Origin: 43-108 sp001915545
GTDB lineage: Bacteria > Bacteroidota > Bacteroidia > Bacteroidales > Bacteroidaceae
NCBI GenBank assembly: GCA_902491215.1
Contig: CABUGV010000007.1
Location: forward strand, 46,431-110,430
Direction: 5' to 3'
DNA length: 64,000 nucleotides
Positions within the stretch are counted from its first letter, which is position 1. Each line of letters begins with the position of its first letter. A program made the translations under genes and the position numbers. Shown here piece after piece: positions 9,701 to 17,809 of the stretch. Under the pieces are notes generated by a model, which had not been told where the DNA came from, ran no database searches, and was given only the letters and a program-made list of their open reading frames with translations.

Positions 9701-10368
9701 GGACGGCATCCATTGTCTCGGTCATTAAATGTTGGAGGGAAAAGGCTTACCATATCCAGATATATTGTACCTGGAGTTTCTGACAGCAGAACAAACTTTG
9801 CTTTCGGCTCGTTGCCAGTAGCAGTTATTGTTGCAGTGTACCTGTTCCACTCATTGGTGAGACTTATTTCCATGTCAGATTCTCCCATTGATGTACCGTC
9901 GCTCTTTTGCAGTCCGACTTTAAGCTTGAAATTTTTTTCTGCTGTGGATTTTGCAAAGAAGCTTAGTTTGTATGTACGTCCTTCTACGGCATTGATTCCC
10001 CAATAGCCTTCGTTTGATATTCCGGCTGGCAGTTGTTCGGAAGCGTCGGTCACAGTCATTTTCAATGCATGTTTCTGTGCTTTGTTGAGCAGACCGCTTG
10101 TAATGTTTTTGATAGATACTCTTGTGCCTGATGGCGCCTCTTTTGTCCAGTAGTCGTAGTTGGATGAATCTTCAAATGAACGGTTGCGTATCAGTTCCGC
10201 ATATAGCCCTCCGTCGCCTGCGAAATTTATTTCCTCAAAGAAAAGGCCGTATAGGGTAGGACTGATTTCGACTCCGCGTTCTCTGAAGTCGATGGACATT
10301 TTCATGTCTTGAGCATTGAGCATCGAAGATATCAATGCTGTGCATAGAAGTAAGAAAGGCTTTTTCAT
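6745..10368 (-). CDS. Secreted multidomain GH51 alpha-L-arabinofuranosidase
   Basis: A 1207-residue protein, much longer than a plain GH51 enzyme (about 500-660). After a signal peptide (residues 1-19) comes the GH51 opening (S-P-T-L-Y-G-L-F-F-E-E-I) and a carbohydrate-binding-like sandwich. The catalytic barrel has E-I-G-N-E-N (acid/base Glu near residue 357) and Y-A-G-E-Y-S-A (nucleophile Glu near 453). A lectin-like module is inserted at about 560-690, the C-terminal GH51 sandwich ends near 790, then come a LamG-like module (about 810-985) and an Ig-like domain (about 995-1120). The last 75 residues (V-D-I-F-D-T-N-G-R-I-I-K pattern, ending K-F-T-I-L) resemble a type IX secretion sorting domain. 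It should remove arabinose from arabinan or arabinoxylan outside the cell. A promoter is proposed at 10505-10537. Confidence 0.9.
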   Translation of the reverse strand: MKKPFLLLCTALISSMLNAQDMKMSIDFRERGVEISPTLYGLFFEEINFAGDGGLYAELIRNRSFEDSSNYDYWTKEAPSGTRVSIKNITSGLLNKAQKHALKMTVTDASEQLPAGISNEGYWGINAVEGRTYKLSFFAKSTAEKNFKLKVGLQKSDGTSMGESDMEISLTNEWNRYTATITATGNEPKAKFVLLSETPGTIYLDMVSLFPPTFNDRDNGCRPELAKLLADINPSFIRFPGGCFVEGYSKAVGFKWKKSIGPIEEREQIPGHWGYPNTNGLGFHEYLQLCEDLNAEPLYVVNVGIWHGGCVDYNNIGEYIQDALDAIEYANGDANSEYGALRIANGHPEPFNLKYIEIGNENYNFNMGNNSDQSDHYPERYAQFYKAIKGKYPYMQIIGNVESWGTDNPTWRNENPVDILDEHYYRAPSWFASQYNKYNSYSRAGAKIYAGEYSANSGDCGNGNLKSALGEAIYMCGMENNSDIVSMSSYAPIFRNDNSWQWAVDMIHFNSSDHYCTPTYYTQKLFSNNIGNRIIKWKEEFSNAESNEGSIGLGSWNTTVEYDDVKITDTEGNVLFSDEFNDAGNWTAGNGTWVVTNGTYKQTAIGENCTSATVKTFSGDYNYEVKARKTSGDEGFLIMYGREDANNYTWLNLGGWGNSKHGVERCVDGTKTTLATASGSIQNNRWYNIRIEVRGNSASCYLDDQFLFSYTIDEKPVYSTVSLDEATGEAFIKLVNFTSKPSASQINLSGFKSVSEATVTSMSSDDVFAENSMDKPENVVPKTETVNIDNNTIDYVVPGYSINIIKLKLEGVEDESTETPEALPQPEATYSFDNEGTTDDSGKFTGKTVGDASIQAIEGDNALFIGSKAGYFDMGQEIGKEVISKLSDFTITMDVYMSADNNLSSLGNFLLTSSSMSNVSVSTSNNVEYIFLSAKNLGYTINDNSYSTQQTVGHNMGLPSMQWYNITYTQKQGEGSLYLNGKLVGTGENMKSPSEFTSELKFNYLGHSCWTQDSDVKNTYIDNVRIYSKAVSADQVPLLFEGLEERNEKMSVYEALRAINIDGLDHVTGDISLPTQSHGFNVNWTSSDNSIISPDGTVTLPQEEPFKAEVTLTATIIFNGKSYTKEFKAQVYNDPALSISSTESHDEGLKVSVNGDRATIYSDKNETVDIFDTNGRIIKTVKATTAGTTFEMPKGSYIVKNKKFTIL

Positions 10369-10504
10369 ATACGTTGTTTTTGGTGTGGTTTTACATGTAT
10401 CTGTTATGTGTGAAGGTTAATTCGGCATTTTTTGTGTTTACGATAAATTTATGGCATGTGTCCCGGGGGTTGGGGAATATGGTGCTGTTTCTTATCGTAC
10501 ATTA

Positions 10505-10537
10505 CAAATATAGGGCATTTATGCATTTAATTGCAAT
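10505..10537 (-). promoter_or_regulatory. Predicted promoter of the GH51 gene
   Basis: Read on the minus strand, TATATTTG (complement of 10505-10512) matches the Bacteroidetes -7 box TAnnTTTG, and ATTG (10534-10537) sits 21 bases upstream as a 3-of-4 match to the -33 box TTTG. Transcription would start near 10498, giving an untranslated leader of about 130 bases. The match is by eye only. Confidence 0.5.
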
Positions 10538-10769
10538 GTTGCGCTGGGTTAATGCAATTTGATATCATACTTTTTGTCATGTGCAGTTCGTGTTGGCGTA
10601 TCTTCTTTGGTGACATTGTGTCACTGTGGACGTTGTGTCACTGTCATAGTTGGCACAACTTGTGCTTTGGCATCTGATTTGTATATTGAATTGATGTGCA
10701 GTCAATGTTGATTATGCATTGATGATTGTACTTAAGGAAATATTAACATTAAAATAAAAACTATTTATT
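10538..10769 (+). promoter_or_regulatory. groES upstream region with two perfect palindromes
   Basis: No gene is seen here. Two perfect inverted repeats stand out: GTGACA-TTG-TGTCAC at 10610-10624 and GCACAA-C-TTGTGC at 10653-10665. The word TTGTGTCACTGT is also directly repeated at 10616-10627 and 10633-10644, a 17-base spacing. They are candidate operator sites for heat-shock control of groES-groEL. The classical CIRCE element of HrcA (TTAGCACTC, nine bases, GAGTGCTAA) is absent. No convincing TAnnTTTG box was found. Confidence 0.45.
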
Positions 10770-11042
10770 ATGAACGTTAAACCATTAGCAGACAGAGTTC
10801 TGATTCTTCCAGCTCCAGCAGAAGAAAAAACAGTAGGTGGTATCATCATTCCAGATACAGCAAAGGAAAAACCTCTTCAGGGCGAAGTAGTTGCAGTAGG
10901 CAATGGTACAAAAGACGATGAAATGGTGCTTAAGGTAGGTGATAAGGTTCTTTACGGAAAATATTCAGGTACAGAACTTGAATATGAAGGAACTAAGTAT
11001 CTCATCATGCGCCAGAGCGATGTTTTGGCAGTTCTCGGTTGA
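10770..11042 (+). CDS. groES: Co-chaperonin GroES
   Basis: A 90-residue protein of the normal family length. It opens N-V-K-P-L-A-D-R-V-L-I and carries the mobile-loop region E-E-K-T-V-G-G-I-I-I-P-D (about residues 19-30), which docks on GroEL, and the roof-loop and strand motif G-D-K-V-L-Y-G-K-Y-S-G-T-E. Seven copies cap the GroEL cage in the cytosol. groEL follows after 87 bases with no terminator between, so they form the usual two-gene operon. The start region is A-rich (AAAATAAAAACTATTTATT) with no Shine-Dalgarno, normal for Bacteroidetes. Confidence 0.97.
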   Translation: MNVKPLADRVLILPAPAEEKTVGGIIIPDTAKEKPLQGEVVAVGNGTKDDEMVLKVGDKVLYGKYSGTELEYEGTKYLIMRQSDVLAVLG

Positions 11043-11129
11043 TTCTGCCGACGTTCAGGTTTCATCATTTTAAATTTATAATAATACTTAAATAATTCCC
11101 GGTGAGGGTTTTAAAAAGATTTTACTACT

Positions 11130-12761
11130 ATGGCTAAGGATTTGAAATTCAATATTGAAGCTCGTGAACGGCTTAAAAAGGGTGTAGACCAGCTTGCTAA
11201 TGCAGTAAAGGTTACACTAGGTCCTAAAGGAAGAAACGTTATCATTGAAAAGAAGTTCGGTGCACCCCACATTACCAAGGATGGTGTGACAGTTGCTAAG
11301 GAAATTGAACTTTCCGACCCGTTCCAGAACACGGGAGCTCAATTGGTAAAGAGCGTTGCCAGCAAGACTGGTGACGATGCCGGCGACGGAACAACAACTG
11401 CTACAGTTCTTGCACAGAGCATCTGCAGCGTAGGTTTGAAGAACGTTGCAGCTGGTGCAAACCCAATGGACCTGAAGCGCGGTATCGATAAGGCTGTTGC
11501 TAAGGTTGTTGAGCACATCAAGGCTCAGAGCGAGCAGGTTGGCGACAACTATGAAAAGATTGAGCAGGTTGCAACTGTCAGCGCTAACAACGATCAGGAG
11601 ATCGGTAAGCTTATAGCTGACGCAATGAAGAAGGTAAGCAAGGACGGTGTAATCACTATCGAAGAGGCTAAGGGACGTGACACTACAATCGGTGTAGTTG
11701 AAGGTATGCAGTTCGATAGAGGTTATCTTTCTCCATACTTCGTTACTGACACTGAAAAGATGGAGTGCGTAATGGAGAATCCTTATATCCTTATCTACGA
11801 CAAGAAGATTTCTAACCTGAAGGAATTCCTTCCTATTCTTGAACCTGCAGTTCAGACTGGCCGTCCTTTGCTCGTAATTGCTGAGGATATCGACAGCGAA
11901 GCTCTCACAACTTTGGTTGTAAACCGTCTCCGCAGCCAGTTGAAGATTTGTGCTGTTAAGGCACCAGGATTCGGCGACCGCAGAAAGGCAATGCTTGAAG
12001 ATATAGGTATTTTGACTGGCGGTGTCGTAATCAGCGAAGAGAAGGGCCTTAAGCTTGAGCAGGCTACAATCGAGATGCTCGGTACTTGCGAAAAGGTGAC
12101 TATCTCTAAGGACAATACTACAATTGTAGGCGGTAGAGGCCAGAAGGAGAATATCCAGGATCGTATCAACCAGATCAAGGCTGAAATCAAGAATACAACT
12201 TCTTCTTACGACAAGGAGAAACTTCAGGAAAGACTTGCAAAGCTTTCAGGCGGTGTAGCTGTTCTGTATGTAGGTGCAGCAAGCGAAGTTGAAATGAAGG
12301 AGAAGAAGGATAGAGTAGACGATGCATTGTGTGCAACACGTGCTGCTATCGAAGAAGGTATAATCCCTGGTGGTGGTGTGGCTCTTATCAGAGCATCTGA
12401 AGCTTTGGACGGACTTAAGGGTGACAATGCTGATGAGACTACAGGTATCGACATCATTCGTCGTGCTATCGAAGAACCGCTTCGCCAGATTGTTGAGAAT
12501 GCCGGACTCGAAGGTTCTGTAGTTGTTCAGAAGGTTCGTGAAGGCAAGGGCGACTTCGGATACAATGCACGTAAGGATGTTTATGAGAACCTCCGCGAGA
12601 GCGGTATCATCGACCCTGCAAAGGTTACTCGTGTTGCTCTTGAGAATGCGGCTTCTATCGCAGGTATGTTCTTGACAACTGAATGTGTAATCTGCGACAA
12701 GAAGGAAGATAAGCCTGAAATGCCTAACCCAGGCATGGGCGGTATGGGCGGCATGATGTAA
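11130..12761 (+). CDS. groEL: Chaperonin GroEL
   Basis: A 543-residue 60-kDa chaperonin of the expected length. Visible family marks are T-L-G-P-K-G-R-N-V near residue 30, the ATP site D-G-T-T-T-A-T-V near 86-93, the A-A-V-E-E-G-type helix seen here as A-A-I-E-E-G-I-I-P-G-G-G near 403, and the Gly/Met-rich tail ending G-G-M-G-G-M-M. It forms the double-ring folding chamber with GroES. Codon use is strongly biased, as in highly expressed genes. A terminator at 12913-12952 ends the operon. Confidence 0.98.
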   Translation: MAKDLKFNIEARERLKKGVDQLANAVKVTLGPKGRNVIIEKKFGAPHITKDGVTVAKEIELSDPFQNTGAQLVKSVASKTGDDAGDGTTTATVLAQSICSVGLKNVAAGANPMDLKRGIDKAVAKVVEHIKAQSEQVGDNYEKIEQVATVSANNDQEIGKLIADAMKKVSKDGVITIEEAKGRDTTIGVVEGMQFDRGYLSPYFVTDTEKMECVMENPYILIYDKKISNLKEFLPILEPAVQTGRPLLVIAEDIDSEALTTLVVNRLRSQLKICAVKAPGFGDRRKAMLEDIGILTGGVVISEEKGLKLEQATIEMLGTCEKVTISKDNTTIVGGRGQKENIQDRINQIKAEIKNTTSSYDKEKLQERLAKLSGGVAVLYVGAASEVEMKEKKDRVDDALCATRAAIEEGIIPGGGVALIRASEALDGLKGDNADETTGIDIIRRAIEEPLRQIVENAGLEGSVVVQKVREGKGDFGYNARKDVYENLRESGIIDPAKVTRVALENAASIAGMFLTTECVICDKKEDKPEMPNPGMGGMGGMM

Positions 12762-12912
12762 TGTGCATCCCTAACTCGAAGTGACAAAGTTATTTGATAA
12801 AGTTTCACAGTAAAATGCATACTAATATGTTTAAGATTGGTTTAAATATGAACAATCCTGCAGTTCGCTTTTGGGCGGATGTGTATGCATTTGCTTGCAA
12901 GAAATAGACTTG

Positions 12913-12952
12913 AGGCTCGGTGCCGGTGCGAAACCGGAACTGAGCCTTTTTG
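12913..12952 (+). terminator. Terminator of the groES-groEL operon
   Basis: Arms AGGCTCGGTGCCGGT and ACCGGAACTGAGCCT pair over 15 positions with one mismatch and one G-T wobble around a five-base loop, followed by TTTTTG. It lies about 150 bases after the groEL stop. Confidence 0.85.
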
Positions 12953-13236
12953 TTGTTTCTTAGGCCTGCCGTGAATACTTTTGCAAACTCTAAGTTGCAA
13001 GTGGCGGAATTGTTGTTGCTGATATGTTGCGGTAACTTTAATAAATTGAAAAATTTAACTAAAAGCCCAGCTTAAATACAGAATTCTGAAACTAAATCAC
13101 TAACTTTGTACATGATAAGGGTCGCAAAAAAACGTATATGGGGTTAAGTGCCTGAAGTTTATGTGCTTGGCCTTTATTTATAGAAACAGGAGTAAATAGG
13201 TATTTTTTATAATGTCAAAATTAATTTTTTAAGATT
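12953..13236 (+). promoter_or_regulatory. Upstream region of pckA
   Basis: No gene is seen. TAACTTTG at 13101-13108 is a perfect -7 box of the Bacteroidetes type, but the -33 position shows no TTTG at the usual 19-23 base distance. If used, the pckA leader would be about 120 bases. The region is otherwise AT-rich and has no clear riboswitch-like fold that I could recognise. Confidence 0.35.
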
Positions 13237-14838
13237 ATGGCAAATTTGGATTTGAGCAAGTATGGAATCACAGGCGTAACTGAGATCGTACACAACCCTT
13301 CTTACGAACAGCTGTTTGAAGAGGAAACTAAGCCGGAATTGACTGGATACGAAAAAGGTCAGGTTACAGAACTCGGTGCTGTAAATGTAATGACTGGTGT
13401 ATATACAGGACGTTCACCTAAGGATAAATTCATCGTAATGGATGAGAACTCTAAGGATACTGTATGGTGGACTTCTGAAGAATATAAGAATGACAACAAG
13501 CCAGCTTCTCAGGAGGCATGGAAGGCTGTTAAGGAACTCGCTTTGAAAGAGCTCTCAAACAAGAGACTTTTCGTAGTTGATGGTTTCTGCGGTGCTAACA
13601 AGGATACTCGTATGGCTGTTCGTTTCATCGTTGAGGTTGCTTGGCAGGCTCACTTTGTAACTAACATGTTCATCCGTCCTACAGCTGAAGAATTGGAAAA
13701 CTTCGAGCCTGACTTCGTAGTTTACAACGCTTCTAAGGCTAAGGTTGAGAACTACAAGGAACTCGGACTCAACTCTGAGACTGCAGTTGTATTCAACATC
13801 ACTTCTAAGGAGCAGGTTATCCTCAACACTTGGTACGGTGGTGAAATGAAGAAGGGTATGTTCTCTATGATGAACTACTTCCTCCCATTGAAGGGCATCG
13901 CTTCTATGCACTGCTCTGCAAACACTAACGAAAAGGGTGAGACTGCTATCTTCTTCGGACTCTCAGGAACAGGTAAGACTACTCTTTCTACTGATCCTAA
14001 GCGTGCACTTATCGGTGACGACGAGCACGGATGGGACGACAACGGCGTCTTCAACTTCGAAGGTGGTTGCTATGCTAAGGTTATCAACCTTGACAAGGAA
14101 TCTGAGCCAGATATCTACAACGCTATCAAGCGCGACGCTCTCCTTGAGAACGTTACAGTTGCTGAAGATGGTAAGATCGACTTCAACGATAAGAGCGTAA
14201 CTGAGAACACTCGTGTTTCTTATCCTATCTACCACATCAACAACATCGTTAAGCCTATTTCTCACGCTCCAGCAGCTAAGAACGTTATCTTCCTTTCTGC
14301 TGATGCATTCGGAGTTCTTCCTCCAGTATCTAAGCTTACTCCAGAGCAGACTAAGTACTACTTCCTCTCTGGTTTCACAGCTAAGCTTGCTGGTACAGAG
14401 CGCGGTATCACAGAGCCAACTCCAACATTCTCTGCTTGCTTCGGTCAGGCATTCCTCGAGCTTCACCCAACTAAGTATGCTGAAGAGCTCGTTAAGAAGA
14501 TGGAGAAGAGCGGTGCTAAGGCATACCTCGTAAACACTGGATGGAACGGAACTGGAAAGCGTATCTCTATCCGCGACACTCGTGGTATCATCGACGCTAT
14601 CCTCGACGGTGCAATCCAGACTGCTCCAACTAAGACTATCCCTTACTTCAACTTCGAAGTTCCAACTGAACTCCCAGGAGTTGATCCTAAGATCCTCGAC
14701 CCACGCGACACTTATGCTGACGCTGCTCAGTGGGAAGAGAAGGCTAAGGATCTTGCAGCTCGCTTCATCAAGAACTTCGCTAAGTATACTACTAACGAAG
14801 CTGGTAAGGCTCTTGTTGCTGCTGGACCACAGCTCTAA
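13237..14838 (+). CDS. pckA: Phosphoenolpyruvate carboxykinase (ATP)
   Basis: A 533-residue ATP-type PEP carboxykinase that interconverts oxaloacetate and phosphoenolpyruvate. In anaerobic Bacteroidales it normally runs towards oxaloacetate, fixing CO2 on the route to succinate and gaining ATP. Motifs are Y-T-G-R-S-P-K-D-K near residue 49, the kinase loop G-L-S-G-T-G-K-T-T-L-S near residue 242 and the metal-site segment I-G-D-D-E-H-G-W-D-D just after. The gene has extreme codon bias (frequent CTC, AAC, GGT), as expected for a very highly expressed central enzyme. It has its own upstream region and a terminator just after, so it is probably monocistronic. Confidence 0.98.
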   Translation: MANLDLSKYGITGVTEIVHNPSYEQLFEEETKPELTGYEKGQVTELGAVNVMTGVYTGRSPKDKFIVMDENSKDTVWWTSEEYKNDNKPASQEAWKAVKELALKELSNKRLFVVDGFCGANKDTRMAVRFIVEVAWQAHFVTNMFIRPTAEELENFEPDFVVYNASKAKVENYKELGLNSETAVVFNITSKEQVILNTWYGGEMKKGMFSMMNYFLPLKGIASMHCSANTNEKGETAIFFGLSGTGKTTLSTDPKRALIGDDEHGWDDNGVFNFEGGCYAKVINLDKESEPDIYNAIKRDALLENVTVAEDGKIDFNDKSVTENTRVSYPIYHINNIVKPISHAPAAKNVIFLSADAFGVLPPVSKLTPEQTKYYFLSGFTAKLAGTERGITEPTPTFSACFGQAFLELHPTKYAEELVKKMEKSGAKAYLVNTGWNGTGKRISIRDTRGIIDAILDGAIQTAPTKTIPYFNFEVPTELPGVDPKILDPRDTYADAAQWEEKAKDLAARFIKNFAKYTTNEAGKALVAAGPQL

Positions 14839-14875
14839 TCTTGACAAAAGAACTGAATTCTCAGTAAAATATTAT

Positions 14876-14912
14876 GAAGGGTGTGCTTTGATGTGCACCC
14901 TTCTATTTTTTT
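14876..14912 (+). terminator. Terminator of pckA
   Basis: Eight-base arms GAAGGGTG and CACCCTTC around a 12-base loop, followed by TATTTTTTTG. It lies 38 bases after the pckA stop codon. Confidence 0.88.
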
Positions 14913-15027
14913 GTATTGTCGATATCATAAAACACACCGATATTCCTGTCTTTGCTTGCTTCTATTGCACCTCGAATTGTCCGCAGGCAGGTAAATATGT
15001 GTAATTTCTCATTTTAACTTAAACTGT

Positions 15028-15059
15028 TTTGTAAATATCTATTTTTGCTATTATATTTG
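15028..15059 (+). promoter_or_regulatory. Predicted promoter of pyrE
   Basis: TTTG at 15028-15031 and TATATTTG at 15052-15059 are separated by exactly 20 bases. Both boxes match the Bacteroidetes housekeeping promoter perfectly. Transcription would start near 15066, about 16 bases before the pyrE start codon, leaving no room for a leader element. Confidence 0.78.
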
Positions 15060-15081
15060 CACTATTCAAAAACTTGTAAAG

Positions 15082-15714
15082 ATGAAAACATTAGAGAAGA
15101 TTTTTGCTGCAAAGCTTTTAAAAGTTAAGGCGATCAAGTTGCAACCGGATAATCCTTTCACATGGGCATCAGGATGGAAATCTCCATTTTATTGCGATAA
15201 TAGAAAGACTCTCTCTTATCCATCATTGCGCAATTTCGTCAAGACAGAAATATGCCGTGTAATTATGGAGAACTTTGAGGATGTTGATGCTATAGCAGGT
15301 GTTGCTACGGGTGCTATTCCGCAGGGCGCAATGGTTGCTGACGCATTGAATCTTCCTTTTGTATACGTTCGTTCCAAACCAAAGGATCACGGATTGGAGA
15401 ACCTTATCGAAGGTGAGCTGAAGCCGGGAATGAAGGTTGTCGTAATCGAAGACCTCATCTCTACCGGAGGAAGCAGCTTGAAGGCTTGTGAGGCCATCCG
15501 CAACAACGGTTGCGAGGTTATCGGCATGGTCGCTTCTTATACTTACGGATTCGACGTTGCTCAGGAAGCATTCAAGAACGCAAAGGTACGTCTTATCACT
15601 CTGACAAACTACGAGGCAGTTTTGGACGTTGCTTTGAAGACAGGTTACATCACAGCTGCTGATATAACAGTACTTAATGAGTGGAGAAAAGATCCTGCTC
15701 ATTGGAACGCTTAA
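15082..15714 (+). CDS. pyrE: Orotate phosphoribosyltransferase
   Basis: A 210-residue enzyme that joins orotate to PRPP to give orotidine monophosphate in pyrimidine synthesis. The PRPP-binding loop V-V-V-I-E-D-L-I-S-T-G-G-S-S lies near residues 119-132, and the G-V-A-T-G-A-I-P-Q-G-A segment and Y-V-R-S-K-P-K-D-H-G loop are those of bacterial PyrE. It has a well-placed promoter and its own terminator, so it appears to be transcribed alone. Confidence 0.96.
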   Translation: MKTLEKIFAAKLLKVKAIKLQPDNPFTWASGWKSPFYCDNRKTLSYPSLRNFVKTEICRVIMENFEDVDAIAGVATGAIPQGAMVADALNLPFVYVRSKPKDHGLENLIEGELKPGMKVVVIEDLISTGGSSLKACEAIRNNGCEVIGMVASYTYGFDVAQEAFKNAKVRLITLTNYEAVLDVALKTGYITAADITVLNEWRKDPAHWNA

Positions 15715-15746
15715 CATTGAGAACAAATTAAGTATACAGAATAAAT

Positions 15747-15795
15747 GGGAACTGCGCGCCATGTCTTAATATTCATGTCGGGCTGTTCCCTTTTT
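15747..15795 (+). terminator. Terminator of pyrE
   Basis: Arms GGGAAC and GTTCCC, extended by partial pairing of the inner GC-rich bases around a long loop, followed by TTTTTG. It sits about 30 bases after the pyrE stop codon. Confidence 0.7.
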
Positions 15796-15862
15796 GTTGC
15801 ATATCCAATCAAAGCGGATTTCATTCATGTCCGCACATCAGTATAATCATTCTTAAAGACTT

Positions 15863-16336
15863 ATGGCAAAATTTGAAAGCACTATAAAGCATTCGCCGTA
15901 TGAAGTTTCGAAAGTGTATGCAAAATTGTCAGACCTGAACAATCTGTCTGTCATCCGTGAGAAGTTCAATGATCCGGCTACACTCGAAAAGTTCGGCGGA
16001 CAGGTTCCTGCTGATAAGTTGGAAACCATAAAGCAGCAGTTGGAAACTATGACCTTCGATGCCGATTCAATAAGCATGAACGTGTCTCCTATCGGCAATC
16101 TTTGCGTCAGGGTAGTAGAGCGCGAGCCAGAGAAGTGCATAAAGTTCCAGTCTGAAAATTCACCTATTTCCTTCAGACTTTGGATACAGGTTCTTCCGGT
16201 ATCTACAGGTGGAACCAAGATGAAGCTCACTATCGATGCCGACGTTAATCCGTTCATCAAGGCAATGGTGTCCAAACCGCTCAAGGAAGGAATCGAGCGT
16301 ATGGCCGATGTACTTGCCGCAATTCCGTATGAATAA
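15863..16336 (+). CDS. SRPBCC (START-like) family protein
   Basis: A 157-residue cytosolic protein with no signal peptide or membrane segment. The layout fits the polyketide cyclase/START-like fold: an opening strand F-E-S-T-I-K-H-S, a helix (E-V-S-K-V-Y-A-K-L-S-D-L), central strands including P-I-S-F-R-L-W-I-Q-V-L-P, T-K-M-K-L-T-I-D-A-D-V, and a long C-terminal helix (K-P-L-K-E-G-I-E-R-M-A-D-V-L). Such proteins bind hydrophobic ligands, but no ligand can be inferred. Similar small proteins are widespread in Bacteroidales. It lies 83 bases upstream of argH and may share its transcript. Confidence 0.7.
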   Translation: MAKFESTIKHSPYEVSKVYAKLSDLNNLSVIREKFNDPATLEKFGGQVPADKLETIKQQLETMTFDADSISMNVSPIGNLCVRVVEREPEKCIKFQSENSPISFRLWIQVLPVSTGGTKMKLTIDADVNPFIKAMVSKPLKEGIERMADVLAAIPYE

Positions 16337-16419
16337 TCATATCTTTTATTTATTCATACCATTTTATATTTTACACATACTGCTTTTTTACACAACTAAC
16401 CAATAATTCTTTTACGCCC

Positions 16420-17769
16420 ATGGCTGATAAATTGTGGACAAAAAATGTCCAGATGACTTCTGAGATTGAAAAGTTTACAGTTGGCAAGGACCGCGAGATG
16501 GATATGTATCTTGCAAAATACGATGTTCTCGGTTCTATGGCCCATATTACCATGCTCGAGAGCATAGGTCTTCTTACTGCCGACGAGCTCAAGATATTGC
16601 TTCACGAACTTGGACATATTTATGAATCAGCGGAGAACGGACAGTTTGTCATCGAAGAAGGCGTAGAAGATGTACACTCTCAGGTCGAACTCATGCTTAC
16701 CCGCAAACTTGGCGATGTAGGCAAGAAAATTCACAGCGGACGTTCGCGCAACGACCAAGTTCTTGTCGACCTCAAGCTCTTCATACGCGACAGGCTCAAG
16801 GAGATAGCATCGCTTGTCGTTTCCCTCTTCGAAGAACTCATTGCCCAGAGCGAGAACTACAAGAACGTGCTTCTGCCGGGCTATACCCACCTTCAGGTAG
16901 CCATGCCGTCAAGCTTCGGCCTTTGGTTCGGAGCCTATGCTGAAAGTCTTGTCGACGACATGCAGTATCTGCTTGCCGCATGGAAGATGACTAACCGCAA
17001 TCCGTTGGGCTCAGCTGCAGGCTACGGTTCTTCTTTCCCTCTTGACCGTCAGAAGACCACCGATTTGCTCGGATTCGACTCTATGGACTATAACGTCGTA
17101 TACGCTCAGATGGGACGCGGAAAGACCGAACGCAACGTTGCCTTCTCCATGGCAACCATTGCAGGTACAATTTCCAAGCTGGCTTTCGATGCCTGCATGT
17201 TCAACAGTCAGAACTTCGGCTTCGTAAAGCTTCCTGACAACTGTACGACTGGTTCCAGCATCATGCCCCACAAGAAGAATCCTGACGTGTTTGAGCTCAC
17301 CCGTGCTAAGTGCAACAAGATACAGGCCTTGCCAAGTACCATCATGATGATAATGAACAACCTTCCTTCAGGCTATTTCCGCGACCTTCAAATCATCAAG
17401 GAAGTCTTCCTTCCTGCGTTCGATGATCTCAAGGATTGCCTCCAGATGACAGCATACATCATCAACCGAATGAAGGTCAACGAACACATTCTCGACAATC
17501 CAATCTACGACAACATGTTCAGTGTAGAAGAGGTCAACCGTCTTGCCCGCGAAGGCATGCCTTTCCGCGATGCCTACAAGAAGGTCGGTCTTGACATTGA
17601 AGCCGGAAATTTCACCCCTGACAAGAATATACATCACACCCACGAAGGAAGCATCGGTAATCTCTGCAACGACAAGATAAGTCGCCTTATGGACGAAGTC
17701 GTAGCCGGTTTCAATTTCTCCCGTATGGAGACTGCCGTAGACTCGCTTCTGAAGTCCTGCAAGGATTGA
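16420..17769 (+). CDS. argH: Argininosuccinate lyase
   Basis: A 449-residue member of the fumarase/aspartase superfamily that splits argininosuccinate into arginine and fumarate. The superfamily signature G-S-S-I-M-P-H-K-K-N-P-D is present near residues 280-291. The substrate-site motifs S-G-R-S-R-N-D-Q-V (near 107-115) and G-Y-T-H-L-Q (near 151) are also present. No other arg gene is near it, so the pathway is dispersed in this genome. The aldo/keto reductase gene follows after 40 bases and is probably co-transcribed. Confidence 0.96.
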   Translation: MADKLWTKNVQMTSEIEKFTVGKDREMDMYLAKYDVLGSMAHITMLESIGLLTADELKILLHELGHIYESAENGQFVIEEGVEDVHSQVELMLTRKLGDVGKKIHSGRSRNDQVLVDLKLFIRDRLKEIASLVVSLFEELIAQSENYKNVLLPGYTHLQVAMPSSFGLWFGAYAESLVDDMQYLLAAWKMTNRNPLGSAAGYGSSFPLDRQKTTDLLGFDSMDYNVVYAQMGRGKTERNVAFSMATIAGTISKLAFDACMFNSQNFGFVKLPDNCTTGSSIMPHKKNPDVFELTRAKCNKIQALPSTIMMIMNNLPSGYFRDLQIIKEVFLPAFDDLKDCLQMTAYIINRMKVNEHILDNPIYDNMFSVEEVNRLAREGMPFRDAYKKVGLDIEAGNFTPDKNIHHTHEGSIGNLCNDKISRLMDEVVAGFNFSRMETAVDSLLKSCKD

Positions 17770-17809
17770 TGTTCCATTATTCCCCATTCACGTTTCAGCA
17801 CAAAAGCTT

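Noticed and set aside
10538..10769. CIRCE operator of HrcA before groES
   Set aside because: Neither TTAGCACTC nor its inverted partner is present; the palindromes found have different sequences.
13963..14847. A 294-codon frame on the minus strand inside pckA
   Set aside because: It is exactly antisense to a highly expressed gene with extreme codon bias, which removes stop codons on the other strand. The translation is rich in Ser, Leu and Val and has no family match.
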